Origin: Mycolicibacterium mengxianglii
GTDB taxonomy: Bacteria > Actinomycetota > Actinomycetes > Mycobacteriales > Mycobacteriaceae
NCBI RefSeq assembly: GCF_015710575.1
Contig: NZ_CP065373.1
Coordinates: 3,038,001-3,102,000, forward strand
Length of the DNA: 64,000 nucleotides
Direction: 5' to 3'
The position numbers and the translations under genes are program-made. The notes beneath the pieces were generated by a model. The model was not told where the DNA came from. It did no database searches and worked only from the letters and a program-made list of their open reading frames with translations. The stretch's first letter is position 1. Every line of letters begins with the position of its first letter. This document shows, in pieces, positions 38,307 through 47,633 of the stretch.

Positions 38307-38672
38307 TCAGGACTCGTCGGTGTTGCCCTGCTGCGCCACCGCGGCGTCGATGTCGAAGTCCTTCACCTGCTGGATCAGGTCTTCCAGCGCTGCCGGCGGA
38401 AGGGCACCGGCCTGGTTGAACACCAGTTTGCCCTTCTTGAACGCCATCAGGGTCGGGATCGAGCGGATCTGCGCCGCTGCCGCCAATTGCTGCTCGGCCT
38501 CGGTGTCAACCTTGGCGTACACCACGTCAGGGTGTTTCTCCGAAGATGCCGCGAACGTCGGCGCAAAAGACTTGCACGGACCGCACCACGACGCCCAGAA
38601 GTCGACCAACACGATGTCGTTGTCGTTGATGGTGTCGTTGAATTCTTCAGCGGTGATATCTCGAGTCGTCAC
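38307..38672 (-). CDS. trxB1: Thioredoxin (TrxB1-like)
   Basis: A 121-residue thioredoxin with the redox site WCGPC (Cys30 and Cys33) in VLVDFWASWCGPCKSF, the cis-Pro in RSIPTLMAF and the typical KVDTEAE strand. The frame stays open upstream into the GH16 gene, but the GTG at 38672 gives the N-terminus VTTRDITAEEF, like Mtb TrxB1. No Shine-Dalgarno is visible. It lies 41 bp behind the GH16 gene. In Mtb a second thioredoxin gene (trxA) is adjacent; it is absent here. Confidence 0.93.
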   Translation of the reverse strand: MTTRDITAEEFNDTINDNDIVLVDFWASWCGPCKSFAPTFAASSEKHPDVVYAKVDTEAEQQLAAAAQIRSIPTLMAFKKGKLVFNQAGALPPAALEDLIQQVKDFDIDAAVAQQGNTDES

Positions 38673-38713
38673 GAGTTGTTCAACGCTGGCGGTTCGGGGT
38701 GTGTTCCCGGTGG

Positions 38714-40543
38714 CTACAGGGCGTAGACCCGAACCCAGTCCACCTCCATCTGCTGGGGAAATGACGACGTGGAGTCGGGGTCGCCGGTCCACGGGTTCCC
38801 GACGGCGACCGTGAGCACCAGGTAGTGACTCCACTCGCCGCTGAACGCCGTCCAGTCACCGCCGAGCGCCTCGAAGTCGGCCCTGGAGACCTGCCCGACC
38901 TGCTGGCCGTCCACGCGCCAGATGATCCTGTCCGGGTACCAGTCGACGCCGTACTCGTGGAAGGCCGCGCTCAGGTCGACGCCCATGTCCTGGTCCATGC
39001 TGGGCAGCTGGACATCGGCGGTGGGATTGGCCGTCCTGGGTCCGTGCACGTTCCCGGTCCAGAGTTGCTTGGCGGCTGCGGTGCCCGTGGCGGCCAGTTC
39101 CACGATGTCGATCTCACCGCCCTGCGGCCAGGTGTACGGGGAGGGCTCGGTGCCCATCGTCCAGAATGCGGCCAGCGTGCCCTTGGTGGCGGGCAGCTTG
39201 ATGCTGGCGACGATGCGCACCGGTGCCGTCGCGCTCACCTTGTCGAGGGTGACGACCCGGGCCGAGGTGTAGCCGTCGGCGCCACCCAGCCCATCTGGCG
39301 CGGTCTCCTTCCGGACGTCGATGATCAGCTTGCCGTCCTGGACGCGGACATTGCCACCGTCGGTGTAGTACTGGTTCTCCCCGCCCGACTGGCCCCACCG
39401 GCCGGTCTGCAGGCCCCAGTGCGACAACGCCTCTTGCAGACTGTCGAAGTTCGACTCCCAGATCAGGGGACCCGGCGCGGAGTCCTGCGGTTGCTGCGGT
39501 TGCGAGGGTTGCTGAGGTTGCTGGGGTTGCACGGGCTGCTGAGGTTGCACGGGCTGCTGGGGTTGCACGGGCTGCTGCGGCTCTGCAGCGGCGGGACCGT
39601 AGATGGCGCGGCGCGCAGAAAGCCAATATGCCTCGACGGCAGCCGGTAACGGCAGCGGCAGCAGACCCGCGAGCTGCCCGGGCATCGGTAGGCCGATCGC
39701 GTTGAAGGCGTCCACGATGACCGTCCCCAGGACCACCCGCCCGTTGACCAGGGCAGCCGCACCCGGCGTGGCGGCGGTGGCCGCCGCCGTCTGGATCCCG
39801 GCCCGCTGAGATGCCGCAGGTTCGGCGAACGCGGTGTCGTCGCCGCCAGATATGTCGCCGGACGTTTCGTCGCCGGTGGAGATGTCGGCGTCCTCATGGC
39901 GGGCGTCCGGCTTCCAGTGCGTCAGCGCGTGCGCGAGGGGTTGCCGCCACGGGGTGTCCGAATGGTCGGTCGACGGCTCGGCTTCCCCGCCGTCGTCGGC
40001 AGGCTCGATATCCGGCAGCGCCTCGATCTGGTCGGGGTTGTCCTGCACGGTGTCGGCGTCGGTGTCGGCGTCGGCGTCGGCGTCGGCGTCTTCCGCGTCC
40101 GTGTCTTCGTCGGCGTCCGTGTCTTCCCCGGCATCCGTGTCGTCAGCGTCGGTGTCGTCAGCGTCGGTGTCGGTATCGGACAGGGCGTCGTCACTGTCGG
40201 TCTGCTGTGCCCGACTGTCTGTCAGGCGCCCTGCGGGCTTGGAAGAGTCGTCGCGGCCGGCAGCAGAGTCAGACGATGCTTCCGAGGTGCTGGGCCGCGA
40301 TGGACCTGTGTCGTCAGCGGTGTCAGCGGCGGCCAGACCCGCCGAGACCGTCAGCGCGGCGCCCAGTCCCGCTGCCATCAGGCCACTGGCCAGCCACACC
40401 CTGACCGTGCGCGACAGCCCCGGGGGCGTAGGCGCCAGCGGACACCGCGTCTCCAGCAACGGGCCGGTATTCCGGGCCGCAGCGGGTGGCCCGGGTAGGG
40501 CGCTCCCCGAGCCGACGATGGCTGCAGCAGCTTGGGTTTTCAT
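38714..40543 (-). CDS. Secreted glycoside hydrolase family 16 protein with Asp-rich linker
   Basis: 609 residues. A hydrophobic segment VWLASGLMAAGLGAALTVSAGLAAA (about 49-73) ends in a likely signal cleavage site. The next 130 residues are acidic and low-complexity, dominated by Asp-Thr-Asp-Ala units. A Pro/Gln repeat (about 320-345) leads into the catalytic GH16 domain (about 360-609) with the EIDIVE motif (nucleophile Glu477, Asp479, acid/base Glu482). Family 16 enzymes cleave or transfer beta-1,3- or beta-1,4-glucans or galactans; substrate here unknown. The ATG follows GGGAGG six bases away. No homolog occupies this position in Mtb, which has fadE15, PE_PGRS29, ctpD and trxA there instead. 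Confidence 0.9.
   Translation of the reverse strand: MKTQAAAAIVGSGSALPGPPAAARNTGPLLETRCPLAPTPPGLSRTVRVWLASGLMAAGLGAALTVSAGLAAADTADDTGPSRPSTSEASSDSAAGRDDSSKPAGRLTDSRAQQTDSDDALSDTDTDADDTDADDTDAGEDTDADEDTDAEDADADADADTDADTVQDNPDQIEALPDIEPADDGGEAEPSTDHSDTPWRQPLAHALTHWKPDARHEDADISTGDETSGDISGGDDTAFAEPAASQRAGIQTAAATAATPGAAALVNGRVVLGTVIVDAFNAIGLPMPGQLAGLLPLPLPAAVEAYWLSARRAIYGPAAAEPQQPVQPQQPVQPQQPVQPQQPQQPSQPQQPQDSAPGPLIWESNFDSLQEALSHWGLQTGRWGQSGGENQYYTDGGNVRVQDGKLIIDVRKETAPDGLGGADGYTSARVVTLDKVSATAPVRIVASIKLPATKGTLAAFWTMGTEPSPYTWPQGGEIDIVELAATGTAAAKQLWTGNVHGPRTANPTADVQLPSMDQDMGVDLSAAFHEYGVDWYPDRIIWRVDGQQVGQVSRADFEALGGDWTAFSGEWSHYLVLTVAVGNPWTGDPDSTSSFPQQMEVDWVRVYAL
39487..39577 (-). repeat. Pro-Gln codon repeat in the GH16 linker
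   Basis: An 18-bp unit encoding Pro-Gln-Gln-Pro-Val-Gln recurs about three times, followed by shorter Pro-Gln-Gln units. It forms a hinge before the catalytic domain and is likely to vary in length between strains. Confidence 0.8.
40050..40183 (-). repeat. Asp/Thr/Ala codon repeat in the GH16 gene
   Basis: Tandem GTCGGCGTC-like units on the plus strand encode runs of Asp-Thr-Asp-Ala and Asp-Ala on the minus strand. The repeats are near-perfect at the DNA level, so replication slippage is expected. The encoded stretch could bind divalent cations. Confidence 0.85.
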
Positions 40544-41182
40544 CGAAGACCTCCCGGCTCGGGCGGTTGACTGTTCAGCCAGACGATAAGTGACGCAAAC
40601 CCAGAAATGTGTCCTAACTGCTATTTTGCATTTTCCAGCAACGATTCATCAGTCGCAATGCACTCCCCGCATCTGCGTACAACAGTCCAACAGTTGCAAC
40701 GACGGCATAGAAGAATTTGTTTGCTGGATCACCATGGCCGGTTACCGCGATCGACTCCTCGAGCCGTTGCCGACCGAATTGGCATCTCGCCAAATGACTT
40801 CCACCATGCGCGAGCCACATTCCTCAGGGCGCAGTCCAACCGAGATTCCGTTGCCGCAGCGACAACAGCTATGCAACAGGCATCCACGTCACCCGTCGCA
40901 ATGACCGGGCTACCTCACAGGCACATGCAAATGGCGCAACCGTAAATTAATTGCAGCCCGCACCACCGCGCACCGGGTCAGACCCGTCGTCGACCCCGGG
41001 TGCTCCCCCTGCGCAAACGCGATCAGAGCCTGCGCCCCGGCACAAAGGCTGGAGAACAACACCTGGGCGGCGGCCGCGTCGATGTCGAGCTCGACGTCGC
41101 GGGCAGCGGTCGGCCACCTCATAGACCCCGGTCGGCGGCCCGAATCAACGATCGTCGGGCATAGGAGTCGAGACGCGCAGGC
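40544..41182. other. 639-bp region without a convincing gene
   Basis: Between the GH16 gene and sufT the GC content falls, especially at 40590-40950, and no ORF has both a ribosome-binding site and recognisable protein character. A 70-codon minus ORF at 40910-41122 has a helical segment (AAAAQVLFSSLCAGAQALIAF) that faintly resembles a TetR C-terminal domain and may be a gene remnant. A small inverted repeat TTGGC-ATCTC-GCCAA lies near 40782-40796. This is where Mtb carries fadE15, PE_PGRS29, ctpD and trxA, so it looks like a site of gene gain and loss. Confidence 0.55.
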
Positions 41183-41527
41183 CTAGACGGTGAAACCGAG
41201 GGCGCGCAGCTGCTCGCGGCCGTCCTCGGTGATCTTGTCCGGACCCCACGGCGGATTCCACACCCAGTTGATCTTGATCTCGTTGACCAGGCCGGCGCCG
41301 ACGAGCGCGGTGCGGGACTGATCCTCGATGACATCGGTCAGTGGGCACGCCGCCGACGTCAGCGTCATGTCGATCAGCGCCACGGCGCCGGCATCGGCCT
41401 GCTCGACGTTGAGACCGTAAACCAGACCCAGGTCGACGACGTTGATCCCCAGTTCGGGGTCGACGACGTCGCGCATCGCTTCTTCGAGGTCGGCAAGCAA
41501 CTCATTGTTGGCACCGGTATCGCTCAT
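41183..41527 (-). CDS. sufT: SufT-like DUF59/MIP18 protein
   Basis: 114 residues of the MIP18/DUF59 family, which helps deliver iron-sulfur clusters to target proteins. Seen: VVDPELGINVVDLGLVY, the conserved Cys in LTSAACPLTDVI and VWNPPWGPDKIT. The start ATG overlaps the sufU stop (ATGA); the longer frame to 41596 lies inside sufU. It is the last gene of the suf operon, as Rv1466 in Mtb. Confidence 0.94.
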   Translation of the reverse strand: MSDTGANNELLADLEEAMRDVVDPELGINVVDLGLVYGLNVEQADAGAVALIDMTLTSAACPLTDVIEDQSRTALVGAGLVNEIKINWVWNPPWGPDKITEDGREQLRALGFTV

Positions 41528-41979
41528 CGTTTGTCCTCCATCTCGCTGGCTTGCGCCAACGCGTCCTTGAACGCCATCCAGCCGAGCAGCGCGCATTTGA
41601 CCCGTGCCGGGTACTTTGCCACGCCCGCGAACGCGATCCCGTCGCCGATCACATCCTCATCACCCTCGATGGTCCCCCGCGACGAGATCATCTCGGAGAA
41701 CGCAGCGATGGTCTTGAGCGCATCGCCCACCGTCTGACCGATCACCTGGTCGGTCAGTACCGACGTCGACGCCTGGCTGATCGAGCAGCCCTGCCCGTCG
41801 TAGGAGATGTCGGTGACGCGCTCCCCGTCCTCGGAGAGCGCGACCCGCAGCGTCACCTCATCGCCACAGGTGGGGTTGACGTGCATGACCTCGGCCCCAA
41901 ACGGTTCGCGCAGGCCACGGTGATGCGGATGCTTGTAATGGTCCAGGATCACTTCCTGGTACATCTGTTCCAGTCGCAC
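41524..41979 (-). CDS. sufU: SufU-type sulfur-transfer protein
   Basis: 151 residues with the IscU-like zinc/sulfur site: Cys38 and Asp40 in PTCGDEV, Cys65 in GQGCSIS and Cys129 in RVKCALL. SufU takes persulfide sulfur from SufS for cluster assembly on SufBCD in Gram-positive-type Suf systems. Starts at a GTG four bases after the sufS stop and overlaps sufT by four bases. Corresponds to Rv1465. Confidence 0.96.
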   Translation of the reverse strand: MRLEQMYQEVILDHYKHPHHRGLREPFGAEVMHVNPTCGDEVTLRVALSEDGERVTDISYDGQGCSISQASTSVLTDQVIGQTVGDALKTIAAFSEMISSRGTIEGDEDVIGDGIAFAGVAKYPARVKCALLGWMAFKDALAQASEMEDKR

Positions 41980-41983
41980 GCTG

Positions 41984-43255
<1,272 letters not shown>

Positions 43256-44026
43256 CTACGCTCCGGCGGCGGCCTGGGTGTAGCGCTCGTATCCGTGCTC
43301 TTCGAGCTCGTCAGCCAGTTCCGGACCGCCGGAGGCGACGATGCGACCATTGAAGAACACGTGCACGAACTGCGGCTGGATGTAGCGCAGGATGCGGGTG
43401 TAGTGCGTGATCAGCAGGACCCCACCGTTTTCGGCCTCGGCGTAGCGGTTGACGCCCTCGCTGACGACGCGCAGCGCGTCGACGTCCAGACCGGAGTCCG
43501 TCTCATCGAGGATCGCGATCTTCGGCTTGAGCAGACCCAGCTGCAGGATCTCGTGGCGCTTCTTCTCGCCGCCGGAGAAGCCTTCGTTGACACTGCGCTC
43601 GCCGAACGCGGGGTCGATGTCGAGATCCGCCATCGCGGCCTTGACCTCTTTGACCCACAGCCGCAGCTTGGGCGCCTCGCCGCGGACCGCGGTCGCCGCG
43701 GTCCGCAGGAAGTTCGACATCGACACACCCGGCACCTCGACGGGGTACTGCATGGCCAGGAACAGGCCCGCCCGGGCCCGTTCATCAACGCTCATCGCCA
43801 GCACGTCCTGACCGTCGAGGGTGATCGAACCCGACGTCACGGTGTACTTGGGATGGCCGGCAATGGCGTAGGACAGGGTGGACTTGCCGGATCCGTTGGG
43901 GCCCATGACCGCATGGGTCTCACCGGAGCGGACCGTGAGGTCGACGCCCTTGAGGATCGGGATATCGGTTCCGTCTTCAGCAGAGATGACGGAAACGTGC
44001 AGGTCCTTGATTTCCAGTGTGGTCAT
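43256..44026 (-). CDS. sufC: Suf ABC ATPase SufC
   Basis: A 256-residue soluble ABC ATPase. Walker A GPNGSGKST, the SufC signature NEGFSGGEKKRHEILQ, Walker B AILDETDSGLD and the H-loop ITHYTRIL. SufC energises the SufBCD scaffold and does not transport. It is two bases from sufD. Corresponds to Rv1463. Confidence 0.98.
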   Translation of the reverse strand: MTTLEIKDLHVSVISAEDGTDIPILKGVDLTVRSGETHAVMGPNGSGKSTLSYAIAGHPKYTVTSGSITLDGQDVLAMSVDERARAGLFLAMQYPVEVPGVSMSNFLRTAATAVRGEAPKLRLWVKEVKAAMADLDIDPAFGERSVNEGFSGGEKKRHEILQLGLLKPKIAILDETDSGLDVDALRVVSEGVNRYAEAENGGVLLITHYTRILRYIQPQFVHVFFNGRIVASGGPELADELEEHGYERYTQAAAGA

Positions 44027-44028
44027 GG

Positions 44029-45234
44029 TTAGGCAGTTCTCGATTCAGTGATGGCTAGTTCGCGTTCGATGGCTTCGGTCAGGCGCTCGCGGACCGCCGG
44101 GACAGCGATCTTGGCGATGATCTCGTTGAAGAAACCGCGCACCACGAGGCGGCGGGCCTGCTCCTCGGGAATCCCGCGGGCGCGTAGGTAGAACAGTTGC
44201 TCGTCGTCGAAACGTCCGGTGGCGCTGGCGTGCCCGGCGCCGGCGATCTCTCCGGTCTCGATCTCCAGGTTCGGCACCGAGTCGGCACGCGCACCGTCGG
44301 TGAGCACCAGGTTGCGGTTCACCTCGAAGGTGTCGGTTCCGGAGGCCTCGGCCCGGATCAGCACGTCGCCGATCCACACGGTGTGCGCATCAGGCTTCGC
44401 CGAGTCCGGATCACCTTGCAGCGCACCCTTGTACAGCACATCGGACTTGCAGTTCGGGAAAGCGTGGTCGATCAGCAGCCGCGACTCGAAGAACTGACCG
44501 TCGTCGGCGAAGTAGGTCCCCAGCATCTTGGCGTCGCCACCGGGTCCGGTGAACCGCACGGTCGCCGACGTCCGCACCACGTCGCCACCCAACGTGACAT
44601 TCACATGGCCGAGCACCGCATCCTTGCCGAGGCGGGCGTGGTGCGCGCTGACGTGCACCATGTCGTCGGCCCAGTCCGCGATCCAGATGACGCCCAGACC
44701 TGCCGCGTCACCGACGATGATCTCGACGTTGTCGGCGTAGGTCCCGCTGCCGCGCAGGTCGACCACCACAATGGCCCTGGCGAGTTCCTCGACGCGGATC
44801 TGCAGGTGCCCGTAGGCCACCTTGCCCGCCCCGGGGCCGGTGACGACGATCTCGATCGGCTCAACCACCTCCGTGTCGCGCGCGACGGTCACCACCGTGG
44901 CGGTCTCGAACGAAGAAAACGCCTGGGCGGCAACACGATCCGACGGCACCCCACCCTGGCCCAGGCGCTCGTCGCCGCGGGCGACGGTCTCCACCGTCAC
45001 ACCCGGGCGCTCGGACACCTCAATGGCCGCGGTGGCGTCGGCGACAGCGGACCCGTCATGCAGGCCACGCAGCCGCTTCAGCGGGGTGAACCGCCACAAC
45101 TCGTCGCGCCCGCCGGGCACCTCGAAGGCATTGACGTCGAACGAGGAGAACAGCTCTCCCTTGTTCTTGATGATGCCCGCTGCACCCTCCAGGGCGTCCG
45201 CGACATTGGTTTTGACGACATTGTGCTGAACCAC
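44029..45234 (-). CDS. sufD: Fe-S assembly protein SufD
   Basis: A 401-residue beta-helix scaffold protein paralogous to SufB. The N-terminal WRFTPLKRL and C-terminal FYLRARGIPEEQARRLVVRGF are family hallmarks; the conserved His of GAGHASATG is present. The GTG start overlaps the sufB stop by one base (TAGTG). SufD forms the SufBC2D complex where clusters are built. Corresponds to Rv1462. Confidence 0.97.
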   Translation of the reverse strand: MVQHNVVKTNVADALEGAAGIIKNKGELFSSFDVNAFEVPGGRDELWRFTPLKRLRGLHDGSAVADATAAIEVSERPGVTVETVARGDERLGQGGVPSDRVAAQAFSSFETATVVTVARDTEVVEPIEIVVTGPGAGKVAYGHLQIRVEELARAIVVVDLRGSGTYADNVEIIVGDAAGLGVIWIADWADDMVHVSAHHARLGKDAVLGHVNVTLGGDVVRTSATVRFTGPGGDAKMLGTYFADDGQFFESRLLIDHAFPNCKSDVLYKGALQGDPDSAKPDAHTVWIGDVLIRAEASGTDTFEVNRNLVLTDGARADSVPNLEIETGEIAGAGHASATGRFDDEQLFYLRARGIPEEQARRLVVRGFFNEIIAKIAVPAVRERLTEAIERELAITESRTA

Positions 45235-46679
45235 TAACCCACCGCGCCTTCCATTTGCAGCTCGATGAGCCGGTTGAGCTCCAGCGCGTACTCCATCGGG
45301 AGTTCCTTGGCGATCGGCTCCACGAAGCCGCGCACCACCATCGCCATCGCCTCGTCCTCGGTCAGGCCGCGGCTCATCAGGTAGAACAACTGATCGTCGC
45401 TGACCTTGGAGACGGTGGCCTCGTGCCCCATCGTCACGTCGTCCTCGCGGATGTCGACGTAGGGATAGGTGTCCGAGCGGCTGATCGTGTCCACCAGCAG
45501 CGCATCACATTTCACGCTGGACCGGGATCCGTGGGCGCCCTTGTTCACCTGGACCAGGCCCCGGTAGGAGGCGCGGCCGCCGCCACGAGCCACCGACTTG
45601 GAGATGATGTTGCTCGAGGTGTTGGGTGCCAGGTGCAGCATCTTGGCACCGGTGTCCTGGTGCTGGCCCTCGCCGGCGAAGGCCACCGAGAGCACCTCGC
45701 CCTTGGCGTGCTCACCGGTCATCCACACGGCCGGGTACTTCATGGTGACCTTGGAGCCGATGTTGCCGTCGATCCACTCCATGGTGGCGCCGGCCTCGGC
45801 ACGCGCCCGCTTGGTCACCAGGTTGTAGACGTTGTTCGACCAGTTCTGGATCGTGGTGTAGCGCACCCGGGCGCCGGGCTTGACGATGATCTCGACAACC
45901 GCTGAGTGCAAGGAGTCGGACTTGTAGATCGGCGCGGTACAGCCTTCGACGTAATGCACGTAGGAGTCTTCGTCGGCGATGATCAGCGTCCGCTCGAACT
46001 GGCCCATGTTCTCGGTGTTGATCCGGAAGTAGGCCTGCAGCGGGATGTCGACGTGCACACCCTTGGGGATGTAGATGAACGATCCGCCCGACCAGACGGC
46101 GGTGTTCAGCGCGGAGAACTTGTTGTCTCCGGCCGGGATCACCGTGCCGAAGTACTGCCTGAACAGCTCCGGGTGTTCCTTCAGCGCGGTGTCGGTGTCG
46201 AGGAAGATGACGCCCAGGGCCTCGAGGTCCTCACGGATCGAGTGGTAGACGACCTCGGACTCGTACTGCGCCGCGACACCGGAGACCAGCCGCTGCTTCT
46301 CCGCTTCCGGGATGCCCAGCTTGTCGTAGGTGTTCTTGATGTCGGCGGGCAGGTCATCCCACGTGGCGGCCTGCTTCTCGCTGGACCGAACGAAGTACTT
46401 GATGTTGTCGAAGTCGATGCCGTCGAGGTCAGAGCCCCAGTTGGGCATGGGCTTCTTGCCGAAGGTGCGCAGCGCCTTGAGGCGGATGTCGAGCATCCAC
46501 TCCGGCTCACTCTTCTTGGCAGAGATGTCCCGCACGACAGCCTCGGACAGGCCACGCTGGGCGCTGGCCCCGGCGACGTCGGAGTCGGCCCAGCCGTAGC
46601 CGTAGTGACCCAGGGAGGCAATGGTCTGCTCCTGGGTCATGGCCTCAGGCGCGGTCGTGGCCTCCGGTGTGAGTGTCAT
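45234..46679 (-). CDS. sufB: Fe-S assembly protein SufB, intein-free
   Basis: A 481-residue scaffold subunit of SufBC2D. Seen: [45 protein letters not shown], and the C-terminal [24 protein letters not shown]. The length is that of mature SufB; the Mtb ortholog Rv1461 carries an intein and is about 846 residues. None is present here, and the CxxP and insertion-site region is continuous. It lies 84 bp after sufR. Confidence 0.97.
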   Translation of the reverse strand: MTLTPEATTAPEAMTQEQTIASLGHYGYGWADSDVAGASAQRGLSEAVVRDISAKKSEPEWMLDIRLKALRTFGKKPMPNWGSDLDGIDFDNIKYFVRSSEKQAATWDDLPADIKNTYDKLGIPEAEKQRLVSGVAAQYESEVVYHSIREDLEALGVIFLDTDTALKEHPELFRQYFGTVIPAGDNKFSALNTAVWSGGSFIYIPKGVHVDIPLQAYFRINTENMGQFERTLIIADEDSYVHYVEGCTAPIYKSDSLHSAVVEIIVKPGARVRYTTIQNWSNNVYNLVTKRARAEAGATMEWIDGNIGSKVTMKYPAVWMTGEHAKGEVLSVAFAGEGQHQDTGAKMLHLAPNTSSNIISKSVARGGGRASYRGLVQVNKGAHGSRSSVKCDALLVDTISRSDTYPYVDIREDDVTMGHEATVSKVSDDQLFYLMSRGLTEDEAMAMVVRGFVEPIAKELPMEYALELNRLIELQMEGAVG

Positions 46680-46763
46680 GACGACGCTCCTTAAATGCTC
46701 TCGGTGTTGGCTCCGGCGCGGGCTATGCGCCGGAGTTGCTGCTGTGGTCGAGTGGTGCGCCGG

Positions 46764-47468
46764 TCAGGAACCGGTGCTGCTGAGCGGAACGTGGGTGGTG
46801 CAGGCACAGTCCCCGTTGACGATCGTCGCCAGCCGTTGCACATGGGTCCCGAGTACTTCGGACATGGCCTGCGCCTCGGCTTCGCACAACTCGGGAAATT
46901 CCTCCGCGACATGCGACACCGGGCAGTGGTGCTGACAGATCTGGACTCCGTTGGCCGGTCCACCGACCCGGGCGGTCGTGGTCACGTAACCGGCCTTGGT
47001 GAGCGCTCCGGCGATACCCTCGGCGGCGGTCTGCACCTGCGGCGCACCGACGTCGGTGGCGCGCGGCACCCCGGCCAGGATGGCATCGATCCGGCGGCGC
47101 GCGAACGTGCGTACGGCCTGGTCGCCGCCGAGCTCCCGCAGCTGACGCATCGCGGCCGAGGCCAGGTCGTCGTAGGCATGCTCGAGCTTGGCCCGGCCCG
47201 CCGCAGTGAGGCGGTACCGTTTTGCGGGTCGGCCACGGCCTTCCTGTTGCCAGGAGGCGGCGGCGTTGGCCTCGGCGTCGCCGGCGTCGATCAGCGCGTC
47301 GAGGTGACGGCGCACCCCGGCTGCGGACAGACCGAGCTGGTCACCGATAGCGCCGGCAGTGATCGAACCCGACTCCAGCAACAAGCGGATGATCGCTTTT
47401 CTGGTTTGACCGTCCCCAGTGGCCGGCATGCCATCATGGGCACGCGGAACCTCAGGGTGGATTTTCAC
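46764..47468 (-). CDS. sufR: SufR Fe-S-dependent repressor of the suf operon
   Basis: 234 residues. Winged helix-turn-helix of the ArsR/MarR-like type near the N-terminus (GAIGDQLGLSAAGVRRHLDALIDAG) and a C-terminal Cys motif, Cys178-x3-Cys182-x12-Cys195, with Cys221 and Cys223 nearby; three of these should hold a [4Fe-4S] cluster. SufR represses the operon when its cluster is intact. The frame extends to 47585, but the GTG at 47468 fits the known N-terminus and may be a leaderless start. A SufR-type inverted repeat lies right across this start codon, consistent with autorepression. Divergent from mptB. Confidence 0.92.
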   Translation of the reverse strand: MKIHPEVPRAHDGMPATGDGQTRKAIIRLLLESGSITAGAIGDQLGLSAAGVRRHLDALIDAGDAEANAAASWQQEGRGRPAKRYRLTAAGRAKLEHAYDDLASAAMRQLRELGGDQAVRTFARRRIDAILAGVPRATDVGAPQVQTAAEGIAGALTKAGYVTTTARVGGPANGVQICQHHCPVSHVAEEFPELCEAEAQAMSEVLGTHVQRLATIVNGDCACTTHVPLSSTGS

Positions 47469-47479
47469 AACACCAGTGT
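47465..47479 (-). promoter_or_regulatory. SufR operator (ACACT-N5-TGTGA) over the sufR start
   Basis: The minus strand reads ACACT-GGTGT-TGTGA at 47479-47465. This matches the inverted repeat I recall for mycobacterial SufR binding. CACACT lies six bases before the GTG and could be a weak -10, so the operator would cover the -10, the start point and the start codon. Confidence 0.75.
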
Positions 47480-47621
47480 GACGCAATTGCCGGGGCCGGT
47501 CTAGCAAGGTGACCCTTAGCGTTGCGTCTGAATAGTCACACCGCCGCACGGGAATATTGCGCTTCCTCCGCCGGAGCTCCTTCACCTACTCGTGCCTCGT
47601 AGCCTCGGACTCCGGCCCAGA

Positions 47622-47627
47622 TAGTCT
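47622..47627 (+). promoter_or_regulatory. Candidate -10 (TAGTCT) for leaderless mptB transcript
   Basis: TAGTCT is followed by six bases and the ATG at 47634. That is the ideal spacing for transcription starting on the A of the start codon. No Shine-Dalgarno is seen. Confidence 0.55.
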
Positions 47628-47633
47628 GCTGTG

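Noticed and set aside
40590..40945. Two overlapping plus-strand ORFs (104 and 112 codons) after the GH16 gene
   Set aside because: No Shine-Dalgarno, composition unlike neighbouring genes and no recognised domain; left as part of the gene-poor region.
40910..41122. 70-codon minus ORF with TetR-like helix
   Set aside because: Resemblance is faint and no DNA-binding half is present; reported only as a possible remnant, not as a gene.
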